Below, piece by piece: positions 1 through 10,155 of a stretch of 64,000 nt of DNA. The notes below the pieces were generated by a model. It had not been told where the DNA came from, did not search any database, and saw only the letters and a program-made list of their open reading frames with translations. The DNA lies in NCBI GenBank assembly GCA_000421065.1, contig ATWD01000001.1:2782001-2846000 (forward strand), read 5' to 3'. The translations under genes and the position numbers were made by a program. The DNA is from Acidobacteriaceae bacterium TAA 166. GTDB taxonomy: Bacteria > Acidobacteriota > Terriglobia > Terriglobales > Acidobacteriaceae. Numbering within the stretch: position 1 is the stretch's first letter; the number at the start of each line of letters is the position of its first letter.

Positions 1-386
1 TACGAGTGCAGACCGATATGATTTCCCTCCGAGTCACGCAGGCAGGCGAAGTGCCCATGGCCTCCAGGCACTGGCGTCTTCGGCATCAGCACCAGCCCGC
101 CCGCCCTGGGTACACGGCCCAGCACCTCGTCCAGCCTCCCGTCGCAGTTCAGGTAGACCATCGTGCCGCCGCGTCCCGGCTTGCGAAACGGCCGTTTTAC
201 CAAATTTCCGCCCGCGCCGCCTGTTTGTTCGGAGGAGAAGATCACCATCGGATTCTCGTCGAGCTCGGCGCGCTCCAGCTTGACATTCAGCAGCGTCTCG
301 TAAAACTCCGCGGCCCTGTCCAGGTCTTCGCAGGGGATCTCGAACCAGTTGATGGGGCTGTGATTGACTATCGTTCGTTTGCTCAT
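1..386 (-). CDS. VOC-family (glyoxalase/bleomycin-resistance fold) protein, C-terminus cut by window edge
   Basis: The reverse strand reads MSKRTIVNHSPINWFEIPC... from an ATG at 386-384, with a good AAAGGAG ribosome site just upstream, and it is still open at base 1. The visible ~128 residues show the vicinal-oxygen-chelate pattern: an early NWFEIPCEDLDRAAEFYE block, a middle strand with FSSEQTGGAGG, and a late GHFACLRDSEGNHIGLHS block typical of the second beta-alpha-beta repeat. Members of this superfamily are small metal-dependent dioxygenases, isomerases or binding proteins; the substrate cannot be read from sequence. Only the last few residues should be missing. It lies downstream of dnaB on the same strand. 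Confidence 0.8.
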   Translation of the reverse strand, partial: MSKRTIVNHSPINWFEIPCEDLDRAAEFYETLLNVKLERAELDENPMVIFSSEQTGGAGGNLVKRPFRKPGRGGTMVYLNCDGRLDEVLGRVPRAGGLVLMPKTPVPGGHGHFACLRDSEGNHIGLHS

Positions 387-519
387 CAGGCGCTCCTTTT
401 ACAAACCCTCTCCGATGATTCCAGAGATAGTGTACGGAGACTCTGCTGACAGCATCGTGTCAGCAGGAATGTCAATTAACAATTTGTGATGAAACGCCGC
501 AAACGAGGGACAAACGGGA

Positions 520-1929
520 TCAGTAACCGCTGCCGCCGCCGAAGTCGCCCGAGGAGAGATTTTCAAAGCGCGTGTAGTCCGAAAGATACGCCAGGTGCAC
601 GCTTCCCGTCGGACCGTTGCGCTGCTTGGCGATGATGATCTCGGCCTTGCCCTTAGACTCCGGATCCTCGTCGCCGTTCTCGTCCTTGTTGTAGTAGCTG
701 TCGCGATGGATGAAGCACACCACGTCGGCATCCTGCTCGATCGAGCCCGATTCGCGCAGGTCGCTCAGCATGGGCTTCTTGTCGCCGCCACGCTGCTCGC
801 TGGCACGCGATAGCTGCGACAGCGCGATCACCGGAATCTTCATCTCCTTGGCCAGGGCCTTCAGGCCACGCGAGACCGCCGCCACCTCCTGGTTGCGGTT
901 CTCGAATCCCTTCTTGCCGGGGCCGGAGGACCCGGTCATCAGCTGCAGGTAGTCGATCATGATCAGATCGAGCCGGCCCTCCTGCTGACGCAGACGGCGT
1001 GCCTTGGCGCGCATCTCCGCCAGCGTGATGCCGGGGGTATCGTCGATGAACATCTTCGACTCCACCAGTCGCTCCAGCGCAGCCATCAGCTTGCCCTTGT
1101 CTTCCTTGGGAAGAAAGCCGGTCTGGATCTTGCGCGAGTTGACCATGGCTTCGGAGGCGAGCATACGTCGCAGCAGCGACTCCTTCGACATCTCGAGCGA
1201 GAAGACAGCGACCACCTTGCCATCGCGCACGGCGGAGTTCTGCGCGATATTGATGGCCCACGCCGTCTTTCCCATCGAAGGTCGAGCAGCAATAATAATC
1301 AGCTCGGAATCCTGCAGACCGCTGGTCATGCGGTCGAACTCGATGTAGTGCGTGGCGAGACCGGTGACCTCGCGGCCCTGCTCGTAGAGCTTGTCGATCG
1401 AGCCGAAGGACGACTGCACGATCGCGCCGATGTCGGAGAAGCCGCCGGTGACGGCGTGATCCGAGATCTCCATCAGCCGCGTGCTGACGTCGTTGAGGAC
1501 ATTGATGGCCTCTTCGCTCTGGTCGGCCGCGGCGGCCATGCCGGAGTCGCAGACTGTCATCAGCTGCCGCATCAGGCTCTTGTCGCGAACGATGCGGACG
1601 TAGCTCTCGATCGAAAGCTTGCGCGGAAGACCCTCGCTGAGCGATGCGAGGTAAGGCACGCCGCCGATGGCATCGAGCTCTTTCTGGCGGCGCAGCTCCT
1701 CGGCGCAGGTGACAATATCGACCGCGTGCCCCGCCTCGCCCAGCCGCAGCATGGCGGAGTAGATGCGGCGATGCGAGTCGAGCGCGAAGTCGTCGGCCGA
1801 TAGCAGCATGGTGGCGTCGGTGATGGCCAGCGGCTCCACCAGCATGGCGCCGAGGATGGTCATCTCGGCGTGAAGAGAGGCTGGACGTTCATCACCGCCA
1901 CTTGAAACGAGCTGAGGATAGGCTGCCAT
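520..1929 (-). CDS. dnaB: Replicative DNA helicase DnaB
   Basis: A 469-residue protein of normal DnaB length. The N-terminal domain (about residues 15-120) carries the LHAEMTILGAML opening. The RecA-like C-terminal domain has Walker A RPSMGKT at 216-222, the DLIMIDYLQLM Walker B/H3 segment and the SQLSRASEQR H4 region. DnaB is the ring-shaped ATPase that unwinds the parental duplex at the fork and recruits primase. There is no intein. The C-terminus ends in a Gly/Ser-rich tail (SSGDFGGGSGY). The start at 1929 keeps the canonical N-terminal domain intact. In this window it is followed on the same strand by the VOC gene. Confidence 0.96.
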   Translation of the reverse strand: MAAYPQLVSSGGDERPASLHAEMTILGAMLVEPLAITDATMLLSADDFALDSHRRIYSAMLRLGEAGHAVDIVTCAEELRRQKELDAIGGVPYLASLSEGLPRKLSIESYVRIVRDKSLMRQLMTVCDSGMAAAADQSEEAINVLNDVSTRLMEISDHAVTGGFSDIGAIVQSSFGSIDKLYEQGREVTGLATHYIEFDRMTSGLQDSELIIIAARPSMGKTAWAINIAQNSAVRDGKVVAVFSLEMSKESLLRRMLASEAMVNSRKIQTGFLPKEDKGKLMAALERLVESKMFIDDTPGITLAEMRAKARRLRQQEGRLDLIMIDYLQLMTGSSGPGKKGFENRNQEVAAVSRGLKALAKEMKIPVIALSQLSRASEQRGGDKKPMLSDLRESGSIEQDADVVCFIHRDSYYNKDENGDEDPESKGKAEIIIAKQRNGPTGSVHLAYLSDYTRFENLSSGDFGGGSGY

Positions 1930-2030
1930 GGGATCTTCTACCTTAGCGGAGTGGGCTTCCGGATGCTTGCACAGCCGGGTATGCTCCTGTGGATGTTGAG
2001 GAAAAAATCCTTCCGCCGATACCTATTCTA

Positions 2031-2148
2031 GCCCGTTGGTCGCTCGATAATCTTTGCGCCAACAAACGGGAGGCCACGGCGAGCCGGTATACGCGTCACA
2101 AAGGGTGCGCCGCCCGCGTAGGGCGCCCGCGCGGCAGCGCCTGTCTTC
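2031..2148. repeat. Copy L of the dispersed multi-hairpin element (half copy)
   Basis: It contains the centre (GTTGGTCGCT...CGGGAGG) and one complete arm ending CGCGCGGCAGCGCCTGTCTT. The opposite arm is missing. The arm carries the CGCCC-GCGTA-GGGCG hairpin variant. It sits between dnaB and msrA, both reverse strand. The remaining bases of this gap (1930-2030 and 2149-2178) show nothing else recognisable. Confidence 0.85.
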
Positions 2149-2178
2149 CACCAAAAGGTATGTCGACAACCCTTAAAG

Positions 2179-2880
2179 TTACTTATGCTTGTACTCCTGG
2201 AACAGGTCAGGGAACTGCTGCTTCAGCCCTGCGATCTTTGGCACATCGCAGACCTGGATGTAAGGATTATTGGGGTTCTTGTCGGCGTAGTCCTGATGGT
2301 AGTCCTCGCCGTCGTAGAAGGCCTTGAGCGGCGTTACCTGCGTCACGATCTTCTTCGGAAAAGCATGCGCAGCATCCAGTTGCGCAATGTAGGCCGACGC
2401 AATCTTCTGCTGCTCGAGCGTGGTGAAGAAGATCTCCGAGCGGTACGAGACGCCCACATCTGGCCCCTGGCGATTGAGCTCGGTGGGATCGTGAACCACG
2501 GAGAAGAAGATGCGCAGCAGCGTCCCATAGCTCACCCTGGCCGGGTCATAGACGATCTTCACCGACTCCGCATGCCCCGTCGTCTCCGACGAGACATCGC
2601 TGTAGTTCGCCGTATTCTTAGTTCCCCCGGAGTATCCCGCCGTCGTCGCGGTGACGCCCTTCACCCGGTTGTAGACGCTCTGCACCCCCCAGAAACATCC
2701 CCCCGCGAAGACCGCCGTCTCCGAGTGCGCGCTGCCGGCGTGCTCATCGAGCGCAGGGGCAGGAAGCGGGGCTTTGCTCGTGTCGGCGAGAGTCATCGTT
2801 CGATTGCCTGCAAACCACATAGCCGCAGCCAATACCACGAGAAACAAACCGCTTATACCGATCCAGCTCTTCTTCATCAT
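2179..2880 (-). CDS. msrA: Peptide-methionine (S)-S-oxide reductase MsrA, exported form
   Basis: 233 residues. Residues 4-24 form a hydrophobic signal peptide or anchor, followed by a ~30-residue linker and then the MsrA catalytic domain, whose active-site motif GGCFWG places the resolving nucleophile at Cys62. GYSGG and the DYHQDYADKNPNNPY block are typical of the family. The enzyme reduces the S-epimer of methionine sulfoxide in oxidised proteins using thioredoxin-type reductant. The N-terminal leader implies action in the periplasm rather than the cytoplasm. It is divergent from the barstar-like gene. Confidence 0.95.
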   Translation of the reverse strand: MMKKSWIGISGLFLVVLAAAMWFAGNRTMTLADTSKAPLPAPALDEHAGSAHSETAVFAGGCFWGVQSVYNRVKGVTATTAGYSGGTKNTANYSDVSSETTGHAESVKIVYDPARVSYGTLLRIFFSVVHDPTELNRQGPDVGVSYRSEIFFTTLEQQKIASAYIAQLDAAHAFPKKIVTQVTPLKAFYDGEDYHQDYADKNPNNPYIQVCDVPKIAGLKQQFPDLFQEYKHK

Positions 2881-2974
2881 GGGCTCCCGTTATCTTGCCA
2901 CTCTGTTAGATGGGAGATGGGCTACAAGGTAACAAACCAGGAAGTTCGGGCTATTCTATAGACTTATCAGTGCT

Positions 2975-3490
2975 ATGGCACCTTTCAATCAGGAAGAGAT
3001 CAAACAGGAACGTTTGGATTGGACGATCCTTCGTGACGGGGGAATCTATCTCTATCTTCGCGAAGGATTTTTGCTCAAAGATCTAAAGGAGCTGACGGAC
3101 TTTGGGTACACCTCGATCTCCTTTGATTGTGGTACGTGGAAAACATCGGAACAGATGCATCTTTCGTTTCAAAACTTGTTAAGGGTTCCCTGTGATTATT
3201 ACGGCAAAAATCTCGATGCTTTGAACGATTGCATTCAAAAAGACATAGTGGTTCCGGACCCAGGCGGAATGGCGATCGTGTTGAGAAACGCAGATCGCCA
3301 TCCAGATCGAGAGGTGCTTAGAAAGGTCTTGAGCATCTTCGCTCGCGCCTCAAGACACCACATGCTGACCGGGCACCGACTTATAACCCTGATCCAGACA
3401 AATAACCCAAGAGAAAGCTTCGATTCGCTCGCTTGTGTTGGGGCAAGGTGGAATCACCGCGAGTGGCTAATTAAAGCACGAGGACTTTAA
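2975..3490 (+). CDS. Barstar-like (barnase inhibitor) family protein
   Basis: 171 residues. The segment CDYYGKNLDALNDCIQKDIV (about residues 73-92) matches the barstar signature in which YYGxNxDALxDxL forms the ribonuclease-binding helix. The N-terminal half (ILRDGGIYLYLREGF...) matches the first barstar strand less strongly. In the family the protein blocks a secreted barnase-type RNase, but no RNase gene is adjacent here. Base composition is visibly more A+T-rich than the flanking genes, suggesting relatively recent acquisition. It converges on mnmG with only 3 bases between stop codons. Confidence 0.75.
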   Translation: MAPFNQEEIKQERLDWTILRDGGIYLYLREGFLLKDLKELTDFGYTSISFDCGTWKTSEQMHLSFQNLLRVPCDYYGKNLDALNDCIQKDIVVPDPGGMAIVLRNADRHPDREVLRKVLSIFARASRHHMLTGHRLITLIQTNNPRESFDSLACVGARWNHREWLIKARGL

Positions 3491-3493
3491 GTA

Positions 3494-5482
3494 CTACGCC
3501 ACACTCTGCTGACGGCCCTGAATCTCGATATAGACATGAATCAAACTCACCGCCGCCGGAGTCACCCCGGCGATACGGCTGGCCTGCCCCAGCGTCTGCG
3601 GACGCACCCGCCCCAGCTTCTCCTTCATCTCGCGAGAAAGCCCCGAGACCGCCGCATAGTCGAACCACTCCGGAATCGCCTTCTGCTCCGACTGCTTCAG
3701 CTTCTCCATCGACTTGCGCTGCTGGTTGAGATACCCGGCGTACTTGATCTCTGTCTCCACCGTCTTCATCTCATTCCGCACCCACACCGGCAGAGCCACG
3801 CTGTCATCAAAGGCTTCGGACCATTCGCCGAGCGCAGGCTCCTGCGCGATCGCTTCGTGAAGCGCAGGAACGATCCGCTCCAGCGTCATCGAAGGCCGCT
3901 TGAGCAGCTGCGCGAAGGTCAGGCCCTCGACGCTGGTTCCCTGAAGCTCTTCCCGAACATCGAAGGGCAGAGTTTCCATCGGTACCCGAACCTCGAGCAT
4001 CTTCGCGAAGACGGCTGCACGCACCTGCTTGGCTTCGTACGCCTCCCACGCCTCGTCCGTGATCAGCCCCAGCCGCCGGCCATGCGGCGTCAGGCGACGG
4101 TCGGCGTTGTCGATGCGCAGGTGCAGACGGAACTCCGCGCGCGAAGTAAACATGCGGTAAGGCTCGTTGGTGCCCTTCGAGATCAGGTCGTCGATCAGGA
4201 TGCCCGTATACGCCTCGGTGCGGTCGAGCGTGAAGGGGAGCAGCGGCTCGCCGGTCTGTACGGCCTTCACCGCGAGCGCGGCATTGATGCCCGCCATCAG
4301 GCCCTGGCAGGCCGCCTCCTCGTAGCCGCTGGTGCCGTTGATCTGGCCCGCGAGATAGAGACCGTCGAAGCTCTTCACCTTCAGAGCGCGGTCAAGCTCA
4401 GTGGGGTCGATCGCATCGTACTCGATGGCGTATCCAGGCCGCAGCATCTCCGCATTCTCGAGCCCAGGAATCGAGCGGACCATCGCGGCCTGCACCTCCA
4501 TCGGCAGCGAAGTGCTCATGCCGTTGATATAGACCTCGTGCGTGTTCAGGCCCTCGGGCTCGAGAAAGAACTGGTGCTGCGTCTTGTCGGGAAAACGGAC
4601 GATCTTATCCTCAATCGATGGGCAATACCGGGGGCCGACCGCCTCGATCTGCCCCGTGTACATGGGTGAGCGATGCACGTTCTCGCGAATCAGCTGCAAC
4701 GTCTCGGGCGTGGTGTACGCGATGTGGCAGCTGATCTGCCGCAGCGTAGGCTGACCGCGGCGAGTAAACGGCGAGCGGAAGCTGAAGGGCGTAGGCTCGG
4801 CGTCGCCCGGCTGCTCCTCGAAGCGCGACCAGTCGATGGTGCGGCCATCGAGCCGCGGAGGCGTACCCGTCTTTAGGCGGCACTCGCGTAGCCCAAGCCG
4901 CTTCAGGCTCTCGCCCAGCAGAACGCTGGCGGGCTCGCCCGAACGCCCGGCGGTGTACTGCTGCTCTCCACAGTGGATCAGGCCGTTCAAAAATGTTCCC
5001 GTGGTCACAACGGTTGCGGTGGAGCGTACCTCGCGTCCATCGCGCAGCTTCACGCCGCAGATAACAGGTTTAGCGTCGCCTTCGATCTTCTCGACGATCA
5101 GGTCCACCACCTCGGCCTGCTTGATGTAGAGATTCGGCTGGGCCTCCAGCATCTCGCGCATCTTCACGCGATACAGCGCCTTGTCGCACTGCGCACGCGG
5201 CGACCACACCGCCGGTCCGCGCGACGTGTTCAGCAGCCGGAACTGGATCCCGCAGGCATCGGCCACCTCACCCATCACACCTCCCAGGGCATCGACCTCG
5301 CGCACTAGGTGCCCCTTGGCGATGCCGCCGATCGCCGGGTTGCAGCTCATCTGCGCGATTAGGTCCAGGTTCAGCGTAAAGATTGCCGTACGCAGGCCCA
5401 TGCGAGCCGACGCGACCGCCGCCTCGCAGCCCGCGTGCCCCGCGCCCACGATGACGACGTCGTACTGTTCGGTGAAGGCCAT
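3494..5482 (-). CDS. mnmG: tRNA uridine-5-carboxymethylaminomethyl(34) synthesis enzyme MnmG
   Basis: 662 residues from the ATG at 5482. The frame stays open 678 bases further upstream, but that extension is low-complexity Glu/Asp/Gly-rich antisense of the next gene, whereas [20 protein letters not shown] is the canonical MnmG opening with the FAD-binding [10 protein letters not shown] motif and an AGAGGG ribosome site. Other family blocks: [51 protein letters not shown] and the C-terminal helical MnmE/tRNA-binding domain. With MnmE it modifies U34 of several tRNAs. It is usually next to rsmG, but rsmG is 26 kb away here. Confidence 0.96.
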   Translation of the reverse strand: MAFTEQYDVVIVGAGHAGCEAAVASARMGLRTAIFTLNLDLIAQMSCNPAIGGIAKGHLVREVDALGGVMGEVADACGIQFRLLNTSRGPAVWSPRAQCDKALYRVKMREMLEAQPNLYIKQAEVVDLIVEKIEGDAKPVICGVKLRDGREVRSTATVVTTGTFLNGLIHCGEQQYTAGRSGEPASVLLGESLKRLGLRECRLKTGTPPRLDGRTIDWSRFEEQPGDAEPTPFSFRSPFTRRGQPTLRQISCHIAYTTPETLQLIRENVHRSPMYTGQIEAVGPRYCPSIEDKIVRFPDKTQHQFFLEPEGLNTHEVYINGMSTSLPMEVQAAMVRSIPGLENAEMLRPGYAIEYDAIDPTELDRALKVKSFDGLYLAGQINGTSGYEEAACQGLMAGINAALAVKAVQTGEPLLPFTLDRTEAYTGILIDDLISKGTNEPYRMFTSRAEFRLHLRIDNADRRLTPHGRRLGLITDEAWEAYEAKQVRAAVFAKMLEVRVPMETLPFDVREELQGTSVEGLTFAQLLKRPSMTLERIVPALHEAIAQEPALGEWSEAFDDSVALPVWVRNEMKTVETEIKYAGYLNQQRKSMEKLKQSEQKAIPEWFDYAAVSGLSREMKEKLGRVRPQTLGQASRIAGVTPAAVSLIHVYIEIQGRQQSVA

Positions 5483-5647
5483 ACCCTCTATTTTACCGTC
5501 CGGAGGTGAAATTTCAGCTTTATCTGCGCCCACCGGCAGGACGGAAATACCCGAATCTACAGGCGAAGTATTTTCCTTGTCTCGACTCTGTAAAAACCTC
5601 ATCCCGCAGGCCGGAATCTCCGCTGCCGCACCGTAAGCTCGATCCTG

Positions 5648-7786
5648 ATGGTGATACCGGAGCAGCATGACAGACGATGGCGAAGGCTGCTCGAGCGCGC
5701 AGTCCTGACCGCGCTTGCGCTTCTTCTGGTCTGGAAGGGCATAGTCCCTGGATGGAGACACCTCAACACCGACTTCCCTAACTACTACCTCGTCGCAAGA
5801 CTGTGGCGCGAGGGCTACAGCCTCGACCGCATCTACGATTGGACCTGGCTGCAGCGCATCGGCGACCACTGGGGCCTCGGCCAGTCGCTGGTCGGATTCG
5901 CCGGACTGACACCGTTCTCCGCCCTGCCCATCGCCCCGCTCACCTTCTTCTCCGCGCTCACCGCCAAGCGCATCTGGATCGCGATCAACCTTGCTCTCCT
6001 CGCGGCTACGGTGGAGCTGATGGCGCGCTCGACCACGCTCACGCGACGCCGCATCTGGATCGTCGCCCTGCTCGCCATCTTTCCCTTGCGCACCAGCTTC
6101 CTCTTCGGACAGATGCACCTCGCCGTGCTCTTCCTGATGGCGCTCGCCTTCTTCTTTCATCTTCGCGGACGCGAGCTTCGGTCAGGCGCCACCATCGCTT
6201 TGGCCGCGGCGCTCAAGATGTACCCGCTGGCCTTCCTCGTTTACTTCCTGTGGAGACGCCAATGGCGTGCACTCGCGGGAGCCATCGCGGCCAGCGTCGC
6301 CTTTCTGGCTACGGCCACGGCGGCCATGGGCTGGGAGCTGCAGCGCATCTATCTGTTCCAGATGCTTCCGCGCAGCCTGCAGGGCGAGGTACTCGATCCC
6401 TACAGCATCCACGCCGCGGCTGGAGCGGCGCTGTTTCACCGGCTGTTTCTCTTCGAGCCCGTCCTCAATCCCGCGCCGGTCCTCGCCTCGCCAACCGCAT
6501 ACGCATGGGTCTATCCGCTATGGCAGCTCGCGATCCTGCTGCCTCTGCTGGCTCTCCTCTCTCCACAGGGCAGCGGAGAGAGGCTCTCGAGCGGAGAGCT
6601 CCAACGCGAGGCGGTGGGATGGGGAGCCTTTCTCTTCGCGCTTCTCCTCCTCTCGCCCGTCCCCTCCACCTATCACTTCGCGGTGATGATCCTGCCGGCG
6701 GTGCTGCTCCTCGATTCCCTGGTGCGTGAGCGGGAGAAGATGCTGGCCGTCACCACAACCGTGCTCTACCTCCTCGCCTCCCTCGCCGACTTCATTCACC
6801 TCTTCGTCAGCTCCAACACCACCTTCGGCTGGATGCTCGCAATCTCGCGGCTATGGCTCTGCACCGCGCTCTTCGCCGTCTTTCTCCTTCATCTTTATCG
6901 CCTGCGCACGCCACCGATGCGCAGCAACCGAACAGAGCGCATCGCGATGCTCGCAGGCTTCGCCGTTCTCGTCCTGACGACCGGCATCTTTGGCTATCGC
7001 CACCACTTCTTCCATCGCGAGCAGGAGCTTGCACTGCACGTCTCGCCGCCCGCAACCACATTGATGGCTGACCTTCCCCGCCAAGACGCCGATGGCTATG
7101 CCTACCTCGCCATGGATCGCGGAGGCTATCACGTGGTGCGCCCCGGGGAACATGCGGAGGTGCCTGCGGAACAAACCGACGAGCTCTCCTACACCATCGC
7201 CCCAGACAGCACGCTCTTCGTGGAGAAGGCCGACGCCTCCGGATCACACATCCTTCGCTCCTCCGACCATACTGTCGTCGCCGAAGACGGCGAATCGCCG
7301 GCAATCTCGAGCGACGGCCTCGAGCTGGCGTTTCTGCGCGAACGTTCCGGCAGGGGAAGCCTCTGGCTCACCGCACTTCCTTCGCTGCACACAGCTCGCC
7401 GCCTCACTCCCGACGAGTACGACGTTCGTCAGACCGCCTTCCTCCCTACGAACACGATTGTCTTTCTCGCGCGGCACAACAACCGGAGCGGCCTCTTCAC
7501 CGTAAACGCCGGAGACACTCCCCGCGAGCTGCTCTCCACCGGCGCGGAGATCGCCAGCTTCGCCCTCTCGCCCGACGAGCGCCGCGTCCTGCTCACCGAA
7601 CTGATTCACAGTCGCTGGCAGCTCGTCGTCTCGGATCTCGAATCGCGCCGTACCCTCGCGCTCACCTCCACGGACTGCAACGCCTACCACCCGTCCTGGA
7701 TCTCCTCTGCGGCAGCGGTTTACGGTACCGATTGCGGTCGCGGCGTCGGCCTCACCGCACTGGCCACACTTCAAGTGCGGCACTAG
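5648..7786 (+). CDS. GT87 (DUF2029)-type polytopic glycosyltransferase fused to a C-terminal PD40/TolB-like beta-propeller
   Basis: 712 residues. Residues 15-445 hold about ten hydrophobic segments and the GT-C-fold pattern of the GT87 family, including the acidic loop [17 protein letters not shown] after the first membrane helix and [22 protein letters not shown]. Such enzymes transfer mannose or similar sugars from polyprenyl-phosphate donors on the outer face of the inner membrane. From about residue 480 the chain becomes soluble and repeats the blade pattern 'ispDg..l.f......sLw', e.g. [16 protein letters not shown] and [15 protein letters not shown], as in WD40-like PD40 propellers. The fusion is unusual; the propeller may bind glycan or partner protein. 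The start gives a normal cytoplasmic N-terminus. It is divergent from mnmG. Confidence 0.75.
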   Translation: MVIPEQHDRRWRRLLERAVLTALALLLVWKGIVPGWRHLNTDFPNYYLVARLWREGYSLDRIYDWTWLQRIGDHWGLGQSLVGFAGLTPFSALPIAPLTFFSALTAKRIWIAINLALLAATVELMARSTTLTRRRIWIVALLAIFPLRTSFLFGQMHLAVLFLMALAFFFHLRGRELRSGATIALAAALKMYPLAFLVYFLWRRQWRALAGAIAASVAFLATATAAMGWELQRIYLFQMLPRSLQGEVLDPYSIHAAAGAALFHRLFLFEPVLNPAPVLASPTAYAWVYPLWQLAILLPLLALLSPQGSGERLSSGELQREAVGWGAFLFALLLLSPVPSTYHFAVMILPAVLLLDSLVREREKMLAVTTTVLYLLASLADFIHLFVSSNTTFGWMLAISRLWLCTALFAVFLLHLYRLRTPPMRSNRTERIAMLAGFAVLVLTTGIFGYRHHFFHREQELALHVSPPATTLMADLPRQDADGYAYLAMDRGGYHVVRPGEHAEVPAEQTDELSYTIAPDSTLFVEKADASGSHILRSSDHTVVAEDGESPAISSDGLELAFLRERSGRGSLWLTALPSLHTARRLTPDEYDVRQTAFLPTNTIVFLARHNNRSGLFTVNAGDTPRELLSTGAEIASFALSPDERRVLLTELIHSRWQLVVSDLESRRTLALTSTDCNAYHPSWISSAAAVYGTDCGRGVGLTALATLQVRH

Positions 7787-7791
7787 GGCGA

Positions 7792-7983
7792 AAGACAGGC
7801 GCTGCCGCGCGGGCCCACTGCGCGTGGAGCGGTCACTTCGTGACGCGTGTACTCCCTTCGGGGTGGGCTCCCGTTGGTCGCTTGAAAGATTTCTGCGCCG
7901 ACCGAAGGAAGGCCCGCGGCGAAGCCGGTATACACGTCACGAAGTGACCGCCCCACGCGCAGTGGGCCCGGCCGGCAGGCCAT
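7792..7983. repeat. Copy A of the dispersed multi-hairpin element (full length)
   Basis: About 190 bp. The left end is AGACAGGCGCTGCCGCGCGG and the right end CGGCCGGCAGGCCAT. Between them are two inverted arms each containing GGGCCCAC/GTGGGCCC, the TGCGC-loop hairpin and GTCAC-TTC-GTGAC, around a central pair that is less perfect here (CCGTTGGTC / GACCGAAGG). Its asymmetric middle runs in the opposite direction to copies B, F, G and K. It begins a few bases after the GT87 stop codon and ends about 45 bases before the hydrolase start. Confidence 0.9.
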
Positions 7984-8027
7984 CTCTTTTTCTCAAAAGA
8001 TTCCCCCCGCCCCACTACAATCTCCGC

Positions 8028-8927
8028 ATGCGCCTGCTCACTGCCGTGTTGTTCGCCGCCAGCATCTCGCTTCACGCCCAATCTGCGGTCTCAACCGACC
8101 CCGCGCCCGACAAAGCCGCGCCGCCAACCATGGTGCAGCTCTCCGTGCCCTCGCATGGCGAACGCCTCCTCGGCGTCTTCTATCTCGCCGAAGGAGCAGG
8201 CCCGCATCCCACCGCCATCGTCATGCACGGCTTTCCCGGCTATGAGCAGAACCTCGATATCGCGCAGGCGCTGCGCCGGGCCGGATGGAACGTGATGGCG
8301 ATTCACTATCGCGGATCGTGGGGCGTCAAAGGCGACTTCTCCTTCACCCACGTCCTCGAAGACGCCGACGCCGAAGTAGCCTTCCTGCGCGATCCCGCAA
8401 TCGACGCCCAGTATCACGTCGACCCGCAGAAGATTGTCCTCGTCGGGCATTCGATGGGAGGCTTCGCCGTCGCCTCGGCCACGGCCCACGATCCGCGCGT
8501 CGCCGGCGTCGTGATGATCTCGGCCTGGAATATCGCCGCTCCCTTCGCCAATCTGCCCGACGCGCAGGAAGACGCCGCAGTGCAGAAGTTCGTACAGGGC
8601 CAGACCAAAAACGATCTCGCACCGCTCGCCGGATGCACCGCCGAGTCTCTCGGCCACGAAGTCTTCCGCCATCGCGCTGATCTGAACTTCCTCAACTTCG
8701 TCTCAGCGCTCGCCACGCGCCCCGTACTGATCGTCACGTCGAACGACGGCCTGGCCGCCGAGAACGACAAGTTATTCGCCGCGCTGAAGAAGGCCGACGA
8801 CTCCGAGGCCCGCACCGTGCACATGGAGACCGATCACTCCTACTCCGGTCGCCGCATCGCACTCGAACAGGCGGTATTGCAAGCTGTTGAATTCGTAAAG
8901 ACGCGTCCAGCCCCCGCGCAAAAGTAA
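8028..8927 (+). CDS. Exported alpha/beta hydrolase
   Basis: 299 residues starting at MRLLTAVLF; residues 1-18 form a signal peptide ending in HAQS. The open frame extends upstream into the repeat copy, but that part encodes repeat sequence and is excluded. The hydrolase fold shows the oxyanion-hole HGFPG at 68-72, HYRGSWGVKGDF, and the nucleophile elbow GHSMGG with Ser142. The final catalytic His is probably in METDHSYSGRR near the C-terminus. The family includes dienelactone-hydrolase-like esterases and peptidases; the substrate is not predictable. A short gap separates it from the MscS gene. Confidence 0.85.
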   Translation: MRLLTAVLFAASISLHAQSAVSTDPAPDKAAPPTMVQLSVPSHGERLLGVFYLAEGAGPHPTAIVMHGFPGYEQNLDIAQALRRAGWNVMAIHYRGSWGVKGDFSFTHVLEDADAEVAFLRDPAIDAQYHVDPQKIVLVGHSMGGFAVASATAHDPRVAGVVMISAWNIAAPFANLPDAQEDAAVQKFVQGQTKNDLAPLAGCTAESLGHEVFRHRADLNFLNFVSALATRPVLIVTSNDGLAAENDKLFAALKKADDSEARTVHMETDHSYSGRRIALEQAVLQAVEFVKTRPAPAQK

Positions 8928-9003
8928 GCAACCGCGCCCTACCGTTTTGATTCTCAACTGTATGGCAGCCCTCACCGCTCTGCTCCTTCAGAGGTCCCCT
9001 ATC

Positions 9004-10155
9004 ATGCCCGCCGCCGCCATGCACTTTCGCCACACCTGGTTCTTCGCCGTCTTCTTCTTCTGCGGAATCATCGTCCTGGCCAACCTGGTCCACTACGTTC
9101 TGTTCCGCATCCTTAAGAAGAAGGAGCAGGAGACCGCCGGAACCGGCTGGGGCGTGGGCGTGCAGCGCTACCTCAGCCATCCCGCCCGCGCCATCTTCTT
9201 ACTCACCTGTGCTGGAATCGTCCTTCCCCTGCTGCCCGATCTTCCCGGCAACGTGAACGAGCTCATCCGCCAGGGAATCCTGATGGCGATGATCGTCTGT
9301 CTCGGCTGGCTCGCCGTAGGCTGCGTCTACGTCTTTCAGGAGTTCATGCTCCGGCGCTACGACCTCAAGGCCGAAAACAACGTCCGCGCCCGCCGCGTCC
9401 ATACCCAGTTCCAGCTCTTCCGTCGCATCCTCATCTCCTTCATCGTCGTCATCACCATTGGCGGCCTGCTGTGGAGCTTCAACGATCCCCGCATCTGGCA
9501 CTACGGCTCCGGCCTGCTCGCCTCCGCCGGAATCGCCTCCCTCATCCTCGCCACCGCGGCCAAATCCACCGCATCGAACTTCCTCGCCGGCCTGCAGATC
9601 GCCTTCACCGAACCCATTCGCATCGACGACGTCGTCGTCATCCAGGGGGAGTGGGGACGCATCGAGGAGATCAACTCGGCCTACGTCGTCGTCCGCATCT
9701 GGGATCTCCGCCGCCTCATCGTCCCGCTCACCTACTTCATCGAGAACAGCTTCCAGAACTGGACCCGCGAGTCCTCGAACATCATGGGCACGTCGTTTCT
9801 CTACGTCGACTACTCCATCCCGGTCGAGGAGCTGCGCCAGGAATTGCGCCGAGTTGCAGAGAGCTCTCCCCTGTGGGACAAAAACGTCTGCGGCCTGCAG
9901 GTCACCAATCTCTCCGAGCGCACCATGGAGCTACGTTGCCTCGTCAGCTCCCGCAACTCCAGCGAGAACTTCGACCTGCGCTGCCTGGTGCGCGAAAAGA
10001 TGATCGCCTACATCCAGCAGCACTATCCAAATGCCTTCCCCACAACGCGCTTCTCCGCCGTCTCCGAGATCTCCGTCAACACGGAACAACGCGACGGGAG
10101 GGACAATCCCCAACCGGTTCCGGTCAACAGCGCAGGATCGCAGGACGGACGCTGA
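9004..10155 (+). CDS. Small-conductance mechanosensitive channel, MscS family
   Basis: About 383 residues from the ATG at 9004, which has AGAGG eight bases upstream; ATG at 8962 and TTG at 8947 are in-frame alternatives without a clear ribosome site. Four or so membrane helices occupy the first ~165 residues, followed by the pore helix GSGLLASAGIASLILATAAKSTASNFLAGLQIAFTEPIRIDD, which has the MscS pattern of packed Gly/Ala ending at the beta domain (VVIQGEWGRIEEINSAYVVVRIWDLRRLIVP). The remainder is the cytoplasmic vestibule. It is an inner-membrane osmotic safety valve. The stop codon abuts repeat copy B. Confidence 0.92.
   Translation: MPAAAMHFRHTWFFAVFFFCGIIVLANLVHYVLFRILKKKEQETAGTGWGVGVQRYLSHPARAIFLLTCAGIVLPLLPDLPGNVNELIRQGILMAMIVCLGWLAVGCVYVFQEFMLRRYDLKAENNVRARRVHTQFQLFRRILISFIVVITIGGLLWSFNDPRIWHYGSGLLASAGIASLILATAAKSTASNFLAGLQIAFTEPIRIDDVVVIQGEWGRIEEINSAYVVVRIWDLRRLIVPLTYFIENSFQNWTRESSNIMGTSFLYVDYSIPVEELRQELRRVAESSPLWDKNVCGLQVTNLSERTMELRCLVSSRNSSENFDLRCLVREKMIAYIQQHYPNAFPTTRFSAVSEISVNTEQRDGRDNPQPVPVNSAGSQDGR

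Noticed and set aside
5483..6160. N-terminal extension of MnmG by 226 residues
   Set aside because: Low-complexity Glu/Gly/Arg sequence antisense to the GT87 gene; the canonical MnmG start with a ribosome site is at 5482.
7792..7983. Insertion sequence with transposase
   Set aside because: The element is too short to encode one, open frames through it are only fortuitous, and no transposase gene occurs anywhere in the window.
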